Below, one piece after another: positions 27,370 through 37,075 of a stretch of 64,000 nt of DNA. The DNA is taken from contig NZ_AQXD01000005.1 in the NCBI RefSeq assembly GCF_000375345.1, forward strand, positions 28,215-92,214, given 5' to 3'. This stretch comes from Wohlfahrtiimonas chitiniclastica DSM 18708. GTDB taxonomy: Bacteria > Pseudomonadota > Gammaproteobacteria > Cardiobacteriales > Wohlfahrtiimonadaceae. Made by a program: the position numbers and the translations under genes. The first letter of the stretch is position 1, and each line of letters starts with the position of its first letter. The notes beneath the pieces were generated by a model. The model did no database searches. It saw only the letters and a list, made by a program, of their open reading frames with translations, and was not told the DNA's origin.

Positions 27370-29144
27370 CACAGACCATTGAACTAACTGATGCAGACGT
27401 TGTGGATGAATTAAAAGTTGCCGCTGAGTTATTGCGTGACACCCTTGAAACATTATTAGAAGATTCTGAGGATGAAGCGGAAGAAAAAGCCACGATTGCC
27501 AGTGCATTAGAAGAGATCGCCGGGATATTTACCGTATTGTCTTGGAATCATGCCGCGCAATACACCACGCAAGCGGGTAAACATGTGGCAGCATTGTCTG
27601 CCTTTGGGGAAGGGGATGCAGAAGATTTTGTGCTCCGTTACTGTTTGTTGTTAGAGCAGAGCATTGATATTTTCACAGACCTTGGGCGCATGCAAGAAAG
27701 TGATGTGGTGGAAGGCTTTGATGCGGGTGCAGAGGCTAATGAAGAGCTCAATTTAACCCTCATTAAAATGCTGCGTACATTGTATCAAAAGCAATTATTG
27801 CAGCTCATTCGCACAAATTCGATGGAAGGCCCTTTGAATGCTTTAAATGCGTTGAGTCGTGACATTTCTGCCTCATTGCCTGAAGTCAATGGCCGTGATT
27901 GGTCGCTTCTGTCTTTTTATTTACAAGCACTGTTGAATCACGAGCGCCCGTTGAGTGTAGAAACGCACCGTTTATTGGCGCAATTAGATGGACGCTTGGC
28001 GCAATTGCTCGATCATCAAGCCATTGAGCCAGATGTGAGTGAAGCGTTATTGTCCACAGTACGCACGCTGACAGAAGGTGAAAACTTCATTGAAAAGAGT
28101 ATTTTAGTACAAAATGTCTACAGCATTTCACCAGCGGTTTATAAGCGTTTTGGGCAAGCCTTGAAAGATGATTTGATCAAAATTCATGAGCAATTAGAGC
28201 GTGTTTATTTAGATCAAGCGCAGCGCATACGCTTAGAAGAATTCATGCCATTTTTGCATAAACTCATTAAAGTACTGGATTTTATGGGTTTAAAGCGCCT
28301 ATCTGTATTGACGACAGATTTGGTTAATGCCATGGAGCGCCTCATCGCTGAACCGATGGAAAGCAATGAATTTAACGAGCTTGTGAGCCAATATTGGGTG
28401 CTTGAAAGCTATTTAGCAGACCTTTGGGGCACACGTGAGCAACCGGTGCCATTATCATACAATGAAACGCAAAATTGGGCATACATCAATGCAAAACATC
28501 GAGCCTTGAAGTTATTTGTGGCACAATATGGTCAATTGCGTGATGCGATTGCGAAAAGTAAAGATGCGGCGAAATTGGCCGAGTTTCAAAAAGTGCTTTA
28601 TGATTTGGTCAAAGCCGAAGGCATGCTTTCGATTGTGCACAGTTTAACGCGTTATTTTAACGATGATTTTATGCTCCGTCAGTTGTCACAAGAGGCGCTC
28701 GGTGAAGTGGCACTTGCGGTTGAATACATCAGCAACATGCATTTAGAGAATCGTGAAGTCTCTGCGCAAGTGATTGAAGGGGCAAAAGGCCATTTACAGC
28801 GTCATCAAGCATTGACACGTGCTTTGAACCAATATTCTGATGTGGATGTTGAGATGATCATGGCGTGCAAAGAGGATTTTGATGCTTTGGTGTCAGAATT
28901 CAGTGAGGCCATTGATGTGATGCCGATGGATGCGCGCAATTATGAAGGCCTCATTCGCATTGCACATACTTTACGTGGTAATGCAGCCTTGATGAAGCTG
29001 ACAGAGGCTGAACATGCTGCCGCGGCGTTAGAGCGAGCGATGACGCGCAGCAGTGCGAGTGATGCCGCAGCCATCTGTGAATATCGCTTACAGTTTTTAC
29101 ACATTATTGAGTTGTTCAATCAATTTTTACAGCCATATCAATAG
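27366..29144 (+). CDS. ChpA/FimL-like HPt protein without kinase domain
   Basis: 592 aa, soluble and almost entirely helical. The C-terminal segment contains an HPt-type motif RIAHTLRGNAALM with candidate phospho-His at residue 534. The long N-terminal region (acidic DDLKVAAELLRDTLETLL-type repeats) resembles the N-terminal HPt/FimL-like part of ChpA. The gene ends before any CheA dimerisation, ATPase, CheW-like or receiver domain, whereas ChpA proteins are usually over 1500 residues. It overlaps the PilJ-like gene by four bases. It could relay phosphate to PilG from a kinase elsewhere, or act as a FimL-like scaffold. Confidence 0.6.
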   Translation: MTQTIELTDADVVDELKVAAELLRDTLETLLEDSEDEAEEKATIASALEEIAGIFTVLSWNHAAQYTTQAGKHVAALSAFGEGDAEDFVLRYCLLLEQSIDIFTDLGRMQESDVVEGFDAGAEANEELNLTLIKMLRTLYQKQLLQLIRTNSMEGPLNALNALSRDISASLPEVNGRDWSLLSFYLQALLNHERPLSVETHRLLAQLDGRLAQLLDHQAIEPDVSEALLSTVRTLTEGENFIEKSILVQNVYSISPAVYKRFGQALKDDLIKIHEQLERVYLDQAQRIRLEEFMPFLHKLIKVLDFMGLKRLSVLTTDLVNAMERLIAEPMESNEFNELVSQYWVLESYLADLWGTREQPVPLSYNETQNWAYINAKHRALKLFVAQYGQLRDAIAKSKDAAKLAEFQKVLYDLVKAEGMLSIVHSLTRYFNDDFMLRQLSQEALGEVALAVEYISNMHLENREVSAQVIEGAKGHLQRHQALTRALNQYSDVDVEMIMACKEDFDALVSEFSEAIDVMPMDARNYEGLIRIAHTLRGNAALMKLTEAEHAAAALERAMTRSSASDAAAICEYRLQFLHIIELFNQFLQPYQ

Positions 29145-29152
29145 GAGTTGCC

Positions 29153-29944
29153 ATGCCTGAGATGATCAAGTTACAAGATGTGTCCCTCTCCTTTGGGAAA
29201 CGTGTCATTTTTGATGGCATGACGCTTTCGATCCCGAAAGGAAAGATCACAGCCGTGATGGGTCCATCAGGCACGGGGAAAACCACGCTGCTTAAATTGA
29301 TGACCAAACAAGTGGTGCCACAATCGGGCACCATTATGGCGATGGGCAAAGATTTGTCCACGTTGTCGCGCTCAGAGCTGTATGAAATGCGTAAACAGAT
29401 GGGATTATTGTTCCAAAGTGGCGCGCTGTTTACAGACATGACGGTGTATGACAATGTTGCCTTTGCCTTAAGAGAGCACACCAAACTCTCTGAAGAACTC
29501 ATTAACACATTGGTGTTATTAAAATTAGAAGCGGTGGGGCTTCGCGCATTGAAGGATGCAAAGCCCTCATCATTATCCGGTGGACAAGCGCGCCGTGTGG
29601 CATTAGCGCGTGCGATTGCGTTAGATCCACAATTGTTACTTTATGATGAGCCTTTTACTGGGCAAGATCCCATTTCGATGGGGGTTTTGATGCGTTTGAT
29701 CAAAGATCTCAATGACGCCCTTGATTTAACGAGCATCATTGTTTCCCATGATGTCGATGAAGTGCTCAGCATTGCCGATTATGTCTACATCATCAGTGGT
29801 GGGCATGTGATTGCGCATGGCACAGCCGATGAAATTCGCTCTGATGAGAATGTGCAGGTGCGTCAATTCATCGATGGTTTAGCTGATGGCCCGATGCCAT
29901 TTAATCTGCCCACTGTACCGTTGAAGGATGAGTTATTGTCATGA
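29153..29944 (+). CDS. mlaF: Phospholipid ABC transporter ATPase MlaF
   Basis: 263 aa. Walker A GPSGTGKTT at residues 37-45, signature LSGGQARRVALARA near 145, Walker B LLLYDEPFTGQDP near 165, and switch His in IIVSHDVDEV near 200. GQDP after Walker B and the whole layout are those of MlaF, which powers glycerophospholipid traffic between inner and outer membrane. It overlaps mlaE by four bases. It begins eight bases after the ChpA-like stop, so it may share that transcript. Confidence 0.92.
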   Translation: MPEMIKLQDVSLSFGKRVIFDGMTLSIPKGKITAVMGPSGTGKTTLLKLMTKQVVPQSGTIMAMGKDLSTLSRSELYEMRKQMGLLFQSGALFTDMTVYDNVAFALREHTKLSEELINTLVLLKLEAVGLRALKDAKPSSLSGGQARRVALARAIALDPQLLLYDEPFTGQDPISMGVLMRLIKDLNDALDLTSIIVSHDVDEVLSIADYVYIISGGHVIAHGTADEIRSDENVQVRQFIDGLADGPMPFNLPTVPLKDELLS

Positions 29945-30717
29945 AATTGATTGAAACGATCGGGCAAAAGACCATTGATTGCGTCAATGCCCTTGGGGAA
30001 AGCGTGGTGTTTTTCTTTGCTGTGATGCGCCACAGCGGTTATCTATTCCAAAAACCAGGATTATTTGCGCGCCAAGTGTATCAATTGGGCATCTTGTCGT
30101 TGCCCATTATTTTATTGAGCGGCATGTTCATTGGCATGGTGCTTGCGTTTCAAGGCTATGTCAATTTAGTGCGCTTTGGGGCAGAGGCGTCTGTGGGCAC
30201 TGTCACAGCATTGGCGCTCTTTCGTGAGTTGGCCTCTGTATTTACAGCACTGCTTTATACGGGGCGCGCGTGTTCATCACTCACTGCCGAAATTGGTTTG
30301 ATGCGTGCCACAGAGCAGTGGTCAAGCTATGAGATGATGGCAGTGGACCCTTATCGCTATATTTTATTACCCCGCTTAATGGCGGGCATCATTGTGGTGC
30401 CGATTTTAACGATTTTCTTTTCAGATGTGGGCATTTTAGGCAGTTACTACATTGCCGTTGAGGTCTTAGGGCTCGATGGCGGTGGTTACTGGTCACAAAT
30501 GCAGTCATCTGTCATCTTTTATGATGATATTTTCAACGGTGTCATCATTAAAAGTGTTGTGTTTGGCTTAATTTGTAACTTAGTGGCACTGCGTGAAGGT
30601 TTGCGCGGACATGCCACATCAAGTGGTGTGGCCAACTCAACAACAGCGACGGTGGTCAAAGCATCATTGCTCGTATTAGCGGCAGACTTTATTTTGACAG
30701 CACTTTTGTTCAGATGA
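29941..30717 (+). CDS. mlaE: Phospholipid ABC transporter permease MlaE
   Basis: 258 aa, about five to six membrane segments. Typical MlaE text is LPIILLSGMFIGMVLAFQGY, FGAEASVGTVTALALFRELASVFTALLYTGRACSSLTAEIG and EGLRGHATSSGVANSTTATVV. It forms the membrane core for MlaD hexamers. No mlaD, mlaC or mlaB follows; the next gene is a LysM-FecR protein, so the Mla locus is split or the system uses other partners. Confidence 0.93.
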   Translation: MKLIETIGQKTIDCVNALGESVVFFFAVMRHSGYLFQKPGLFARQVYQLGILSLPIILLSGMFIGMVLAFQGYVNLVRFGAEASVGTVTALALFRELASVFTALLYTGRACSSLTAEIGLMRATEQWSSYEMMAVDPYRYILLPRLMAGIIVVPILTIFFSDVGILGSYYIAVEVLGLDGGGYWSQMQSSVIFYDDIFNGVIIKSVVFGLICNLVALREGLRGHATSSGVANSTTATVVKASLLVLAADFILTALLFR

Positions 30718-30773
30718 TGTTGATGCCGTGGTTTGACGTTCGTTATTCACTATTCTAATCAATAAGGTAACTC

Positions 30774-32435
30774 ATGAAGATGATCAAAAGCATGTGGGCA
30801 TCCGCCTTTTTGCTGATGGCGCTTCTCTGTTCGCTCGCCGCTGCGAATGTGGACAAAGATGATGCCGCAACAGAAGATATTTTCTTGTATAAAGCCATTC
30901 CGGGCGACAGCCTATGGAACATTGCCCAGCGCCATCTGCACAGCATTAAACTCTGGACAGAACTTAAAAAAATCAACCATTTAACCAATGATGACTACAT
31001 TGAACCGGGAACGCTCATTAAAGTGCCGCGCGCTTGGTTGAAAACGAATCAATCAACAGCCACGCTCGTCAATGCGATTGGCAGTGTCACCATCATCAAT
31101 GACAATGAGCAAACATTGCAATATGGCCAAGATTTTACAGATAAAGACAGCCTAATTTTAACCACAGGCGATAAGATCATCACAGGTGATGATGGATTGG
31201 CCACCATTTTATTTAAGGATGGTTCGCGCCTATTGCTGCAAAGCAATAGTGAATTGGTGTTGAAAGATTTGATCGCCTTAGGCGATGGTTCATTGAGTGA
31301 CATTAAATTAGAGCTGGAAAAAGGGCGTTTAGAGAATCGCGTTTATTCCAGCCCAATTTCTAACACCAACTATGAAGTGAAAACAGCCTCTGCCATGACA
31401 TCTGTACGCGGCACAGTGTTTCGCATGGGATTAGAAAAAGATGACAACAGCGTGACGGAAGTGGTGACCGGTAAAGTTGTGGCAAAAAGTGCCGAAGAGG
31501 CAGCACAAGGCGCTGAACTCACAGCCGGTGAAGCCATCATCATCACAAAAGAGGGCGATGCCAAGAAAGTTGTGATGTTGCCGCCGCCTGAGTTTAAATC
31601 ATTCCCACAATTGATTGAAGCTGTGCCGATTCGCATTGATGTGCCAAAGGCTGACAATGTCATGGGTTATGCCACAAAAGTGGTGCCTGTTGGGGAAGAT
31701 GAGCAAGATGCTGTGTCAAGCTTGCGCTCACAAGGTGATGTGCTGTTAGGCGGTGATCTGCCCGATGGCCGTTATCGCATGATCGTCAGTGCCATTGATG
31801 ACAATGGCGTCACAGGGCAGCCTGCGAGCTATGAATTCATTTTAAATGCGCGTCCATTTGCTCCAAATCTCACAACGCCTGATAATCATGCCAAAGCGTT
31901 ATTGAAAGATTTAACCTTTGCATGGCAAAAAGTGAACGATGAAGCAAAAACATATTATCTACAAGTGGCGCGTGATGCGGATTTCCGTGAAGTCATCATT
32001 GATGCAGACAATTTAAGTGCGCCTGAATATCAGCCTAAGGATTTATTATCAGGCGTTTATTATTGGCGTGTGGCATCGATTGCGGACAATGGCAAACGTG
32101 GTCCATTTTCAAGTGTGATGGATACACGCGTGTTGCTTGAAGATCCGAATTTAGATCGTGCCCATGTGAAAACAGCGAATGTGATGCTTGAATGGGCGCC
32201 ATTAGAGCAGGGCACACAATATTTGATTCAAGTGTCCAATGATCCAAGCTTTAAGCAAGTGTTACTTGAGCACTCATTGCCAGAAACAGAGCTCTTTATT
32301 GAGGATCTCGTGCCGGGGACTTATTATTTTCGCATTCAATCCACAGCATTTGATGGTTATGTGAGTGAATGGGGTTTGCCGCAATCTTTTGAGGTGTTAA
32401 ATATCCCAAGCATTTCCGCAAAGCTGACGCCATAA
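30774..32435 (+). CDS. Secreted LysM-FecR domain protein with fibronectin-like repeats
   Basis: 553 aa. Signal peptide MKMIKSMWASAFLLMALLCSLAAA. A LysM peptidoglycan-binding domain follows at about residues 35-85 (YKAIPGDSLWNIAQRHL, INHLTNDDYIEPGTLIKVP). A FecR domain is next at about 95-260 (KIITGDDGLATILFKDGSRLLL, EVKTASAMTSVRGTVFRMG, TGKVVAKS). The rest holds two or three beta-sandwich repeats with FxWxxxxxA.YYLQVA patterns. Such proteins are periplasmic and wall-associated, and not sigma regulators like true FecR. Function is unknown. Confidence 0.8.
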   Translation: MKMIKSMWASAFLLMALLCSLAAANVDKDDAATEDIFLYKAIPGDSLWNIAQRHLHSIKLWTELKKINHLTNDDYIEPGTLIKVPRAWLKTNQSTATLVNAIGSVTIINDNEQTLQYGQDFTDKDSLILTTGDKIITGDDGLATILFKDGSRLLLQSNSELVLKDLIALGDGSLSDIKLELEKGRLENRVYSSPISNTNYEVKTASAMTSVRGTVFRMGLEKDDNSVTEVVTGKVVAKSAEEAAQGAELTAGEAIIITKEGDAKKVVMLPPPEFKSFPQLIEAVPIRIDVPKADNVMGYATKVVPVGEDEQDAVSSLRSQGDVLLGGDLPDGRYRMIVSAIDDNGVTGQPASYEFILNARPFAPNLTTPDNHAKALLKDLTFAWQKVNDEAKTYYLQVARDADFREVIIDADNLSAPEYQPKDLLSGVYYWRVASIADNGKRGPFSSVMDTRVLLEDPNLDRAHVKTANVMLEWAPLEQGTQYLIQVSNDPSFKQVLLEHSLPETELFIEDLVPGTYYFRIQSTAFDGYVSEWGLPQSFEVLNIPSISAKLTP

Positions 32436-32450
32436 ATTATGGATAAGAAA

Positions 32451-32477
32451 AAACCCTGATTCATCAGGGTTTTTTTA
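32451..32477. terminator. Bidirectional terminator between the FecR protein gene and fumarase
   Basis: AAACCCTGA-TTCA-TCAGGGTTT stem-loop with A-run and T-run on either side, suitable for both convergent genes. Confidence 0.85.
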
Positions 32478-32483
32478 TGGGGA

Positions 32484-33998
32484 TTATTCAGTCACCACAG
32501 GGATTTTACCGATTTTTGCTTGCCATTTAACAGGCTCAGTTTTATGCACGGATTGACCTTTGCTATCAACTGCAACAGTCACAGGCATATTTTCCACGGT
32601 GAATTCATAAATGGCTTCCATGCCCAAATCTTCAAAGGCTAAGACTTTAGAGGCTTTGATGGCTTTAGACACAAGATAAGCCGCGCCACCCACTGCCATT
32701 AAGTAGGCTGCATTGTTATCTTTGATGGCATCAATGGCGATTTGACCGCGTTCAGCTTTACCGATCATGCCAATTAAGCCCGTTTGCTCTAGGATTTGGC
32801 GGGTGAATTTATCCATACGCGTTGCCGTTGTTGGGCCCGCAGGTCCCACCACTTCATCATGAATCGGATCCACAGGACCCACGTAATAGATCAAGCGATT
32901 GGTGAAATCAACCGGTAATGGTTCGCCTTTGTTGAGCATTTCCACCAAGCGCTTATGGGCAGCATCGCGACCTGTTAAGATTTTACCGGTGAGCAATAAA
33001 GTTTCGCCCGGTTGCCATGTGGCCATCTCTTCTTTGGTCAAGGTGTCTAAATTCACCTGACGACCGCCGCTGCCTGTATTGGTGATTTCTGGCCAAATGT
33101 CCAAGTTTGGTGGTGTCAATACCGCAGGGCCTGTGCCATCTAATGTAAAGTGCGCATGACGAGTGGCCGCGCAGTTTGGAATGATGGCAACGGGTAAGTT
33201 GGCTGCATGGGTTGGGCATTCCATGATTTTAACATCTAATACGGTGGTTAAACCGCCTAAACCTTGTGCGCCGATGCCAAGGGCATTGACTTTGTCATAG
33301 AGCTCTAAACGAATCTCTTCCGAGCGATTTTGTGGGCCTCTGGCCATCAACTCTTGAATGTCGATCGGCTGCATGAGGGATTTTTTGGCCATGAGCATTG
33401 CTTCTTCAGCCGTACCGCCCACGCCAATCCCTAAAATGCCTGGAGGACACCAGCCTGCGCCCATTTCTGGTACTTTTTGTAGCACCCAATCCACCACAGA
33501 ATCAGAAGGGTTGAGCATCGCAAATTTAGTCTTAGCTTCACTACCGCCACCTTTTGCGGCCACATGAATGTCTAATCGATCACCAGGCACGATGTCATAA
33601 TGGATCACCGCAGGTGTATTGTCTTTAGTGTTGATGCGTTTGCCCATCGGGTCAGCCAGGACGGAGGCACGCAAAATATTGTCAGGATCCGTATAGGCTT
33701 TCGCTACGCCTTCATTGATGGCTTGTGTGACATCAAAGCCATCTTCAAAACGTACGTTGGTGCCGATTTCTACAAACACAGTCACGATGCCAGTATCTTG
33801 GCAAATCGGGCGGCGACCTTCCGCGCACATGCGTGAATTGATGAGGATTTGCGCCATTGCATCTTTAGCCGCTTGAGATTCTTCACGCTCATAGGCAGCC
33901 GTTAAATTTTTAATGTAATCTTCAGGGTGATAATAAGAGATGAACTGCAAGCTATCATGAATAGATTGCACGAGATCATCACGTTTAATAATAGTCAC
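32484..33998 (-). CDS. Class I fumarate hydratase (4Fe-4S)
   Basis: 504 aa. It interconverts fumarate and malate in the TCA cycle through an oxygen-sensitive 4Fe-4S cluster. Cys residues are seen in ICQDTGIV near residue 80, ECPTHAAN near 260 and PNCAATRH near 275; the fumarase-beta part follows (PVDFTNRLIYYVGPVDP, GPTTATRMDKFT). GTG at 33998 is chosen because AAGGAG lies six bases before it and translation then opens VTIIKRDDLV; the longer ATG 34073 start adds unlike residues. Length matches the single-chain FumA/B type. Confidence 0.93.
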   Translation of the reverse strand: MTIIKRDDLVQSIHDSLQFISYYHPEDYIKNLTAAYEREESQAAKDAMAQILINSRMCAEGRRPICQDTGIVTVFVEIGTNVRFEDGFDVTQAINEGVAKAYTDPDNILRASVLADPMGKRINTKDNTPAVIHYDIVPGDRLDIHVAAKGGGSEAKTKFAMLNPSDSVVDWVLQKVPEMGAGWCPPGILGIGVGGTAEEAMLMAKKSLMQPIDIQELMARGPQNRSEEIRLELYDKVNALGIGAQGLGGLTTVLDVKIMECPTHAANLPVAIIPNCAATRHAHFTLDGTGPAVLTPPNLDIWPEITNTGSGGRQVNLDTLTKEEMATWQPGETLLLTGKILTGRDAAHKRLVEMLNKGEPLPVDFTNRLIYYVGPVDPIHDEVVGPAGPTTATRMDKFTRQILEQTGLIGMIGKAERGQIAIDAIKDNNAAYLMAVGGAAYLVSKAIKASKVLAFEDLGMEAIYEFTVENMPVTVAVDSKGQSVHKTEPVKWQAKIGKIPVVTE

Positions 33999-34076
33999 GT
34001 TACGCTCCTTTGTGAATGATTTTGGTGGTGGACAAGCCGCAAAATCATACCACAAAAGCGCAACATTTATCACTGC

Positions 34077-34901
34077 TTAAGCATGGAAAGGACTGCGATT
34101 GAGGGTTTTAAAAGGTAAAACTTGCCAGCCTTCTAGATTTGCTAAATCCATCAATTGTGCCATTTGTGATTCTGTGGGCACATCGATGTAAATACAGGCG
34201 CCTGTACCTGTAATTTTTGGCATCACACCAATGTTCGTCAATTGTGTGAGATAGCGCCCCATTTGAGGATAGAGTGCAACAATGGCAGAGGTGCAATCAT
34301 TGAGATAAGGTTGATCTGGTGATTGTGGCAACATCGGATGGTTGCGCGCTAAATGCTCTGATTGAAACACTTTTTGCGTGCTGATGGCAATCGGTGGCAC
34401 GATGAGATATTGCGCGCTTTCCTCTGGCATCATCGGTATGAATTGATCGCCAATGCCTTCTGCCCATGCGCTTTGTCCATAGATGAAGATTGGCACATCT
34501 GCCCCAAGTGTGCGCCCTAAGGCTTGCAACGTTTCAGAAGAGTAATGCAAGCCATACAGTTCATTGATGGCCATCAACGCCGTTGCGGCATTTGAGCTGC
34601 CACCGCCTAAGCCTGCACCCATCGGAATGTGTTTATCTAAAGTAATGGTCACGCCTGTGGTGCGCCCACTTTTCGCTTGTAATAAGCGAATGGCTTTAAC
34701 GATCAGATCATTGCCTTCATGAATGAATTCATTGTGATAATCCGCCACAATCTGATCATCCGTCCGGAGTTCAAAACCTAAAGTGTCCGTCAAAGAGATG
34801 AATTGAAAGATCGTTTGGAGGTAATGATAACCATTGTCCTCTTGGCGGACGATGCGCAAAAAGCGATTGATCTTCGCGGGGGCAGGGTAATAATGCATCA
34901 T
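34077..34901 (-). CDS. ispE: 4-diphosphocytidyl-2-C-methyl-D-erythritol kinase IspE
   Basis: 274 aa GHMP kinase of the MEP isoprenoid pathway. PAPAKINRFLRI at the N-terminus, ATP-binding loop IPMGAGLGGGSSNAATAL near residue 93 and the C-terminal GTGACIY motif near 238 are clear. Its ATG overlaps the lolB stop by one base, the usual lolB-ispE linkage of gammaproteobacteria. Phe replaces Leu in KINRFL; this is within family range. Confidence 0.95.
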   Translation of the reverse strand: MMHYYPAPAKINRFLRIVRQEDNGYHYLQTIFQFISLTDTLGFELRTDDQIVADYHNEFIHEGNDLIVKAIRLLQAKSGRTTGVTITLDKHIPMGAGLGGGSSNAATALMAINELYGLHYSSETLQALGRTLGADVPIFIYGQSAWAEGIGDQFIPMMPEESAQYLIVPPIAISTQKVFQSEHLARNHPMLPQSPDQPYLNDCTSAIVALYPQMGRYLTQLTNIGVMPKITGTGACIYIDVPTESQMAQLMDLANLEGWQVLPFKTLNRSPFHA

Positions 34902-35452
34902 CAGTACAACCAGTGCTCCACTAAGAGGCGTAAACGCACATTGTCACGGGTGAGCTCGATGGTTTTTGGAATGTCACGCTGTTTGTAATGACCCCATTTT
35001 TTATATTCCACATGCCAGCCATCTTCATCAAAGGATTCAATGCGGTTTTGTGCATCGCGTTTAACGAGGGTAGAAGCCGCACCGGGTTCGCCCACGATCC
35101 AACTCGTCATCCCAGAAATTGGCCAATCAAAGCCTGTGATCTCACTAAAGAGCACATCTGGAGATTCGCTTTTATAGGTTTGATCATCGGTTTTAAGGGT
35201 GCTTTCGGTGGGCGTTACCACCAAATCAATTCTGCCGCTGCCAAGCGGACCTTGGATGATCACTTTTAAATTTTCAGGGGAAATTTGCTGCCAATTAAAG
35301 CTTGCTTGTCCACTGTTGTTTGGTGCTTTTAAAGCCGCGCGACCGATGGCGGTATAACTTTCAAGCGGTTGATTTGGGTCAGGAATGTGTGTGGCACAGC
35401 CTGTAATGATGAGCATTGCAGCCGCGGCAAGCCCTAAACGTTTGATGGACAT
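34901..35452 (-). CDS. lolB: Outer-membrane lipoprotein receptor LolB
   Basis: 183 aa. Signal peptide with lipobox IITGCA. The mature part has SYTAIGRAALKAPNNSGQASFNWQQ and IQGPLGSGRIDLVV, typical of LolB, which receives lipoproteins from LolA and inserts them in the outer membrane. The exposed hydrophobic loop region shows FDWPISGMTSWIVGEPG. It lies in an operon with ispE. Confidence 0.93.
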   Translation of the reverse strand: MSIKRLGLAAAAMLIITGCATHIPDPNQPLESYTAIGRAALKAPNNSGQASFNWQQISPENLKVIIQGPLGSGRIDLVVTPTESTLKTDDQTYKSESPDVLFSEITGFDWPISGMTSWIVGEPGAASTLVKRDAQNRIESFDEDGWHVEYKKWGHYKQRDIPKTIELTRDNVRLRLLVEHWLY

Positions 35453-35520
35453 AGTGGAGTTCTCAAGTTAAAAATTGTGAAAACTGTAACAAGGATTGCC
35501 TAAATTGTAAACGGACAATG

Positions 35521-35547
35521 AAAAACACCCGCACTGAATGCGGGTGT
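35521..35547 (-). terminator. Terminator after the PuuP-like gene
   Basis: ACACCCGCA-CTGAA-TGCGGGTGT stem; on the minus strand a run of five T follows. It separates puuP from lolB. Confidence 0.8.
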
Positions 35548-35567
35548 AGAGGGTGTAACTTTAGTGG

Positions 35568-36986
35568 TTATTCAACATTGTGTTGGCGATCAATGAAGGC
35601 TTGTGGGTATTTTCTAAAGCCTTTAGTGACGAATGCCAAATAAATGATACCAATGCTGCCCCAAACCAAACCAATTTGTAATGCCATGGCTTCTAAGTTG
35701 TACCATAAATAACCGATACAAAGCATACCAAGGAACGGTAAGAACAAATAATGGAAAGTGTTGCGGAATCCTGATTTTTGATTGTCTCTGAAGTAGTATT
35801 GCGCGATTACACAGACGTTCACAATGAAGAATGCCGTCAATGCACCAAAGTTCACTAAGTGAAGGGCAAAGTCTAAATCAAAGAAACCTGCGCTCAACGA
35901 TACAATCCCAACGATTAAAATATTAATGGAAGGTGTTTTGTATTTAGGATTGATGTAACCGAATGTTTTTTTCGGGAATACGCCATCGCGACCCATCACA
36001 TACATCATGCGAGATACGCCTGTATGTGCCGCTAAACCTGAGGCAAATACTGCAAAAATCGCTAACCACAATCCGATGGATTGGAAGAATGTTGCGGCTA
36101 AGAACTTGCCTAAAGAGCGTTCTGCGGCATACAACAAGACTTCTGGCTGGCTCTCTTCAGGGTTCACAAATGTATAACCTTCAAAGAAAAGCTGCATAAA
36201 GTAAGTGATGAAAATGAAGATGATCCCGCCAATTAAAGTGGTTAAGAAGATCGCTTTCGGTACAGCTTTAGCGGCATCTTTGGCCTCTTCAGATAAGGAA
36301 CTTAAACCATCAAATCCTAAGAACGAGAAACACAAGATTGCAGAACCGGCCGCCACTGCACTGATGGACATCTCAGGGCTGATGAATGGTTTTGCGCTCA
36401 CGAGTGTCGCTGCGCCCACTTGATCAAAGTATAAACCTTTCACCACGAGCACAAGGAAAATCAACATCAATAACAATTGGAAGAATACAATGATGCTGTT
36501 AAAGCTTGCGACCATTTCAATACCACGGTAATTGATATAAGTCATCATCGCTGCTAACGGCACAACGTACCACCAAATGCTGATTTCGGCACTAAATTGC
36601 GTTTTTAAATAGATGGTTGCAAGGAGGATGTTGATCATCGGATTGAATAGGTAATCCAATAATGTACACCAACCGATCACAAAGCCCACATTAGGATTAA
36701 TGGATTTTTGTGCGTAAGTATAAGCAGAACCTGCCGATGGAAAGCGTCGAACCATTTTCCCATAGCTCAAAGCTGTGAACATCATCGCAACGAGGGTCAC
36801 AATATAAGCTGTTGGAACATGTCCGCCCGTACCATCACTCACAATGCCGAACGTATCGAACACCGTCATAGGCTGCATATAAGCTAAACCGATCATAACA
36901 AGTTGCCAGAGGACTAAAGTTTTCTGCAAGCTTGCTGAACCGTTATTGGTAACGTTAGGAGATAACGTTTGGTTGTTTGTTAACAT
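35568..36986 (-). CDS. puuP: APC-family permease, PuuP-like putrescine importer
   Basis: 472 aa with about 12 membrane segments. The text LVLWQLVMIGLAYMQPMTVFDTFGIVS, FPSAGSAYTYAQKSINPNVGF and ILCFSFLGFDGLSSLSEE follows E. coli PuuP closely as I recall it, including ASGLAAHTGVSRMMYVMGRDGVFP. PuuP imports putrescine with protons. No other puu catabolic gene is nearby, so function as a putrescine or related amine importer rests on similarity. An operator-like dyad lies 90-119 bases upstream. Confidence 0.8.
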   Translation of the reverse strand: MLTNNQTLSPNVTNNGSASLQKTLVLWQLVMIGLAYMQPMTVFDTFGIVSDGTGGHVPTAYIVTLVAMMFTALSYGKMVRRFPSAGSAYTYAQKSINPNVGFVIGWCTLLDYLFNPMINILLATIYLKTQFSAEISIWWYVVPLAAMMTYINYRGIEMVASFNSIIVFFQLLLMLIFLVLVVKGLYFDQVGAATLVSAKPFISPEMSISAVAAGSAILCFSFLGFDGLSSLSEEAKDAAKAVPKAIFLTTLIGGIIFIFITYFMQLFFEGYTFVNPEESQPEVLLYAAERSLGKFLAATFFQSIGLWLAIFAVFASGLAAHTGVSRMMYVMGRDGVFPKKTFGYINPKYKTPSINILIVGIVSLSAGFFDLDFALHLVNFGALTAFFIVNVCVIAQYYFRDNQKSGFRNTFHYLFLPFLGMLCIGYLWYNLEAMALQIGLVWGSIGIIYLAFVTKGFRKYPQAFIDRQHNVE

Positions 36987-37075
36987 AAGTTTATTTCCCC
37001 CAGCCGTTTAATGGCATGTTGAAAGAGAGATAAATATGCGCGTTAATTCAAAAGAATTATTGCCCCCTTGTGATC

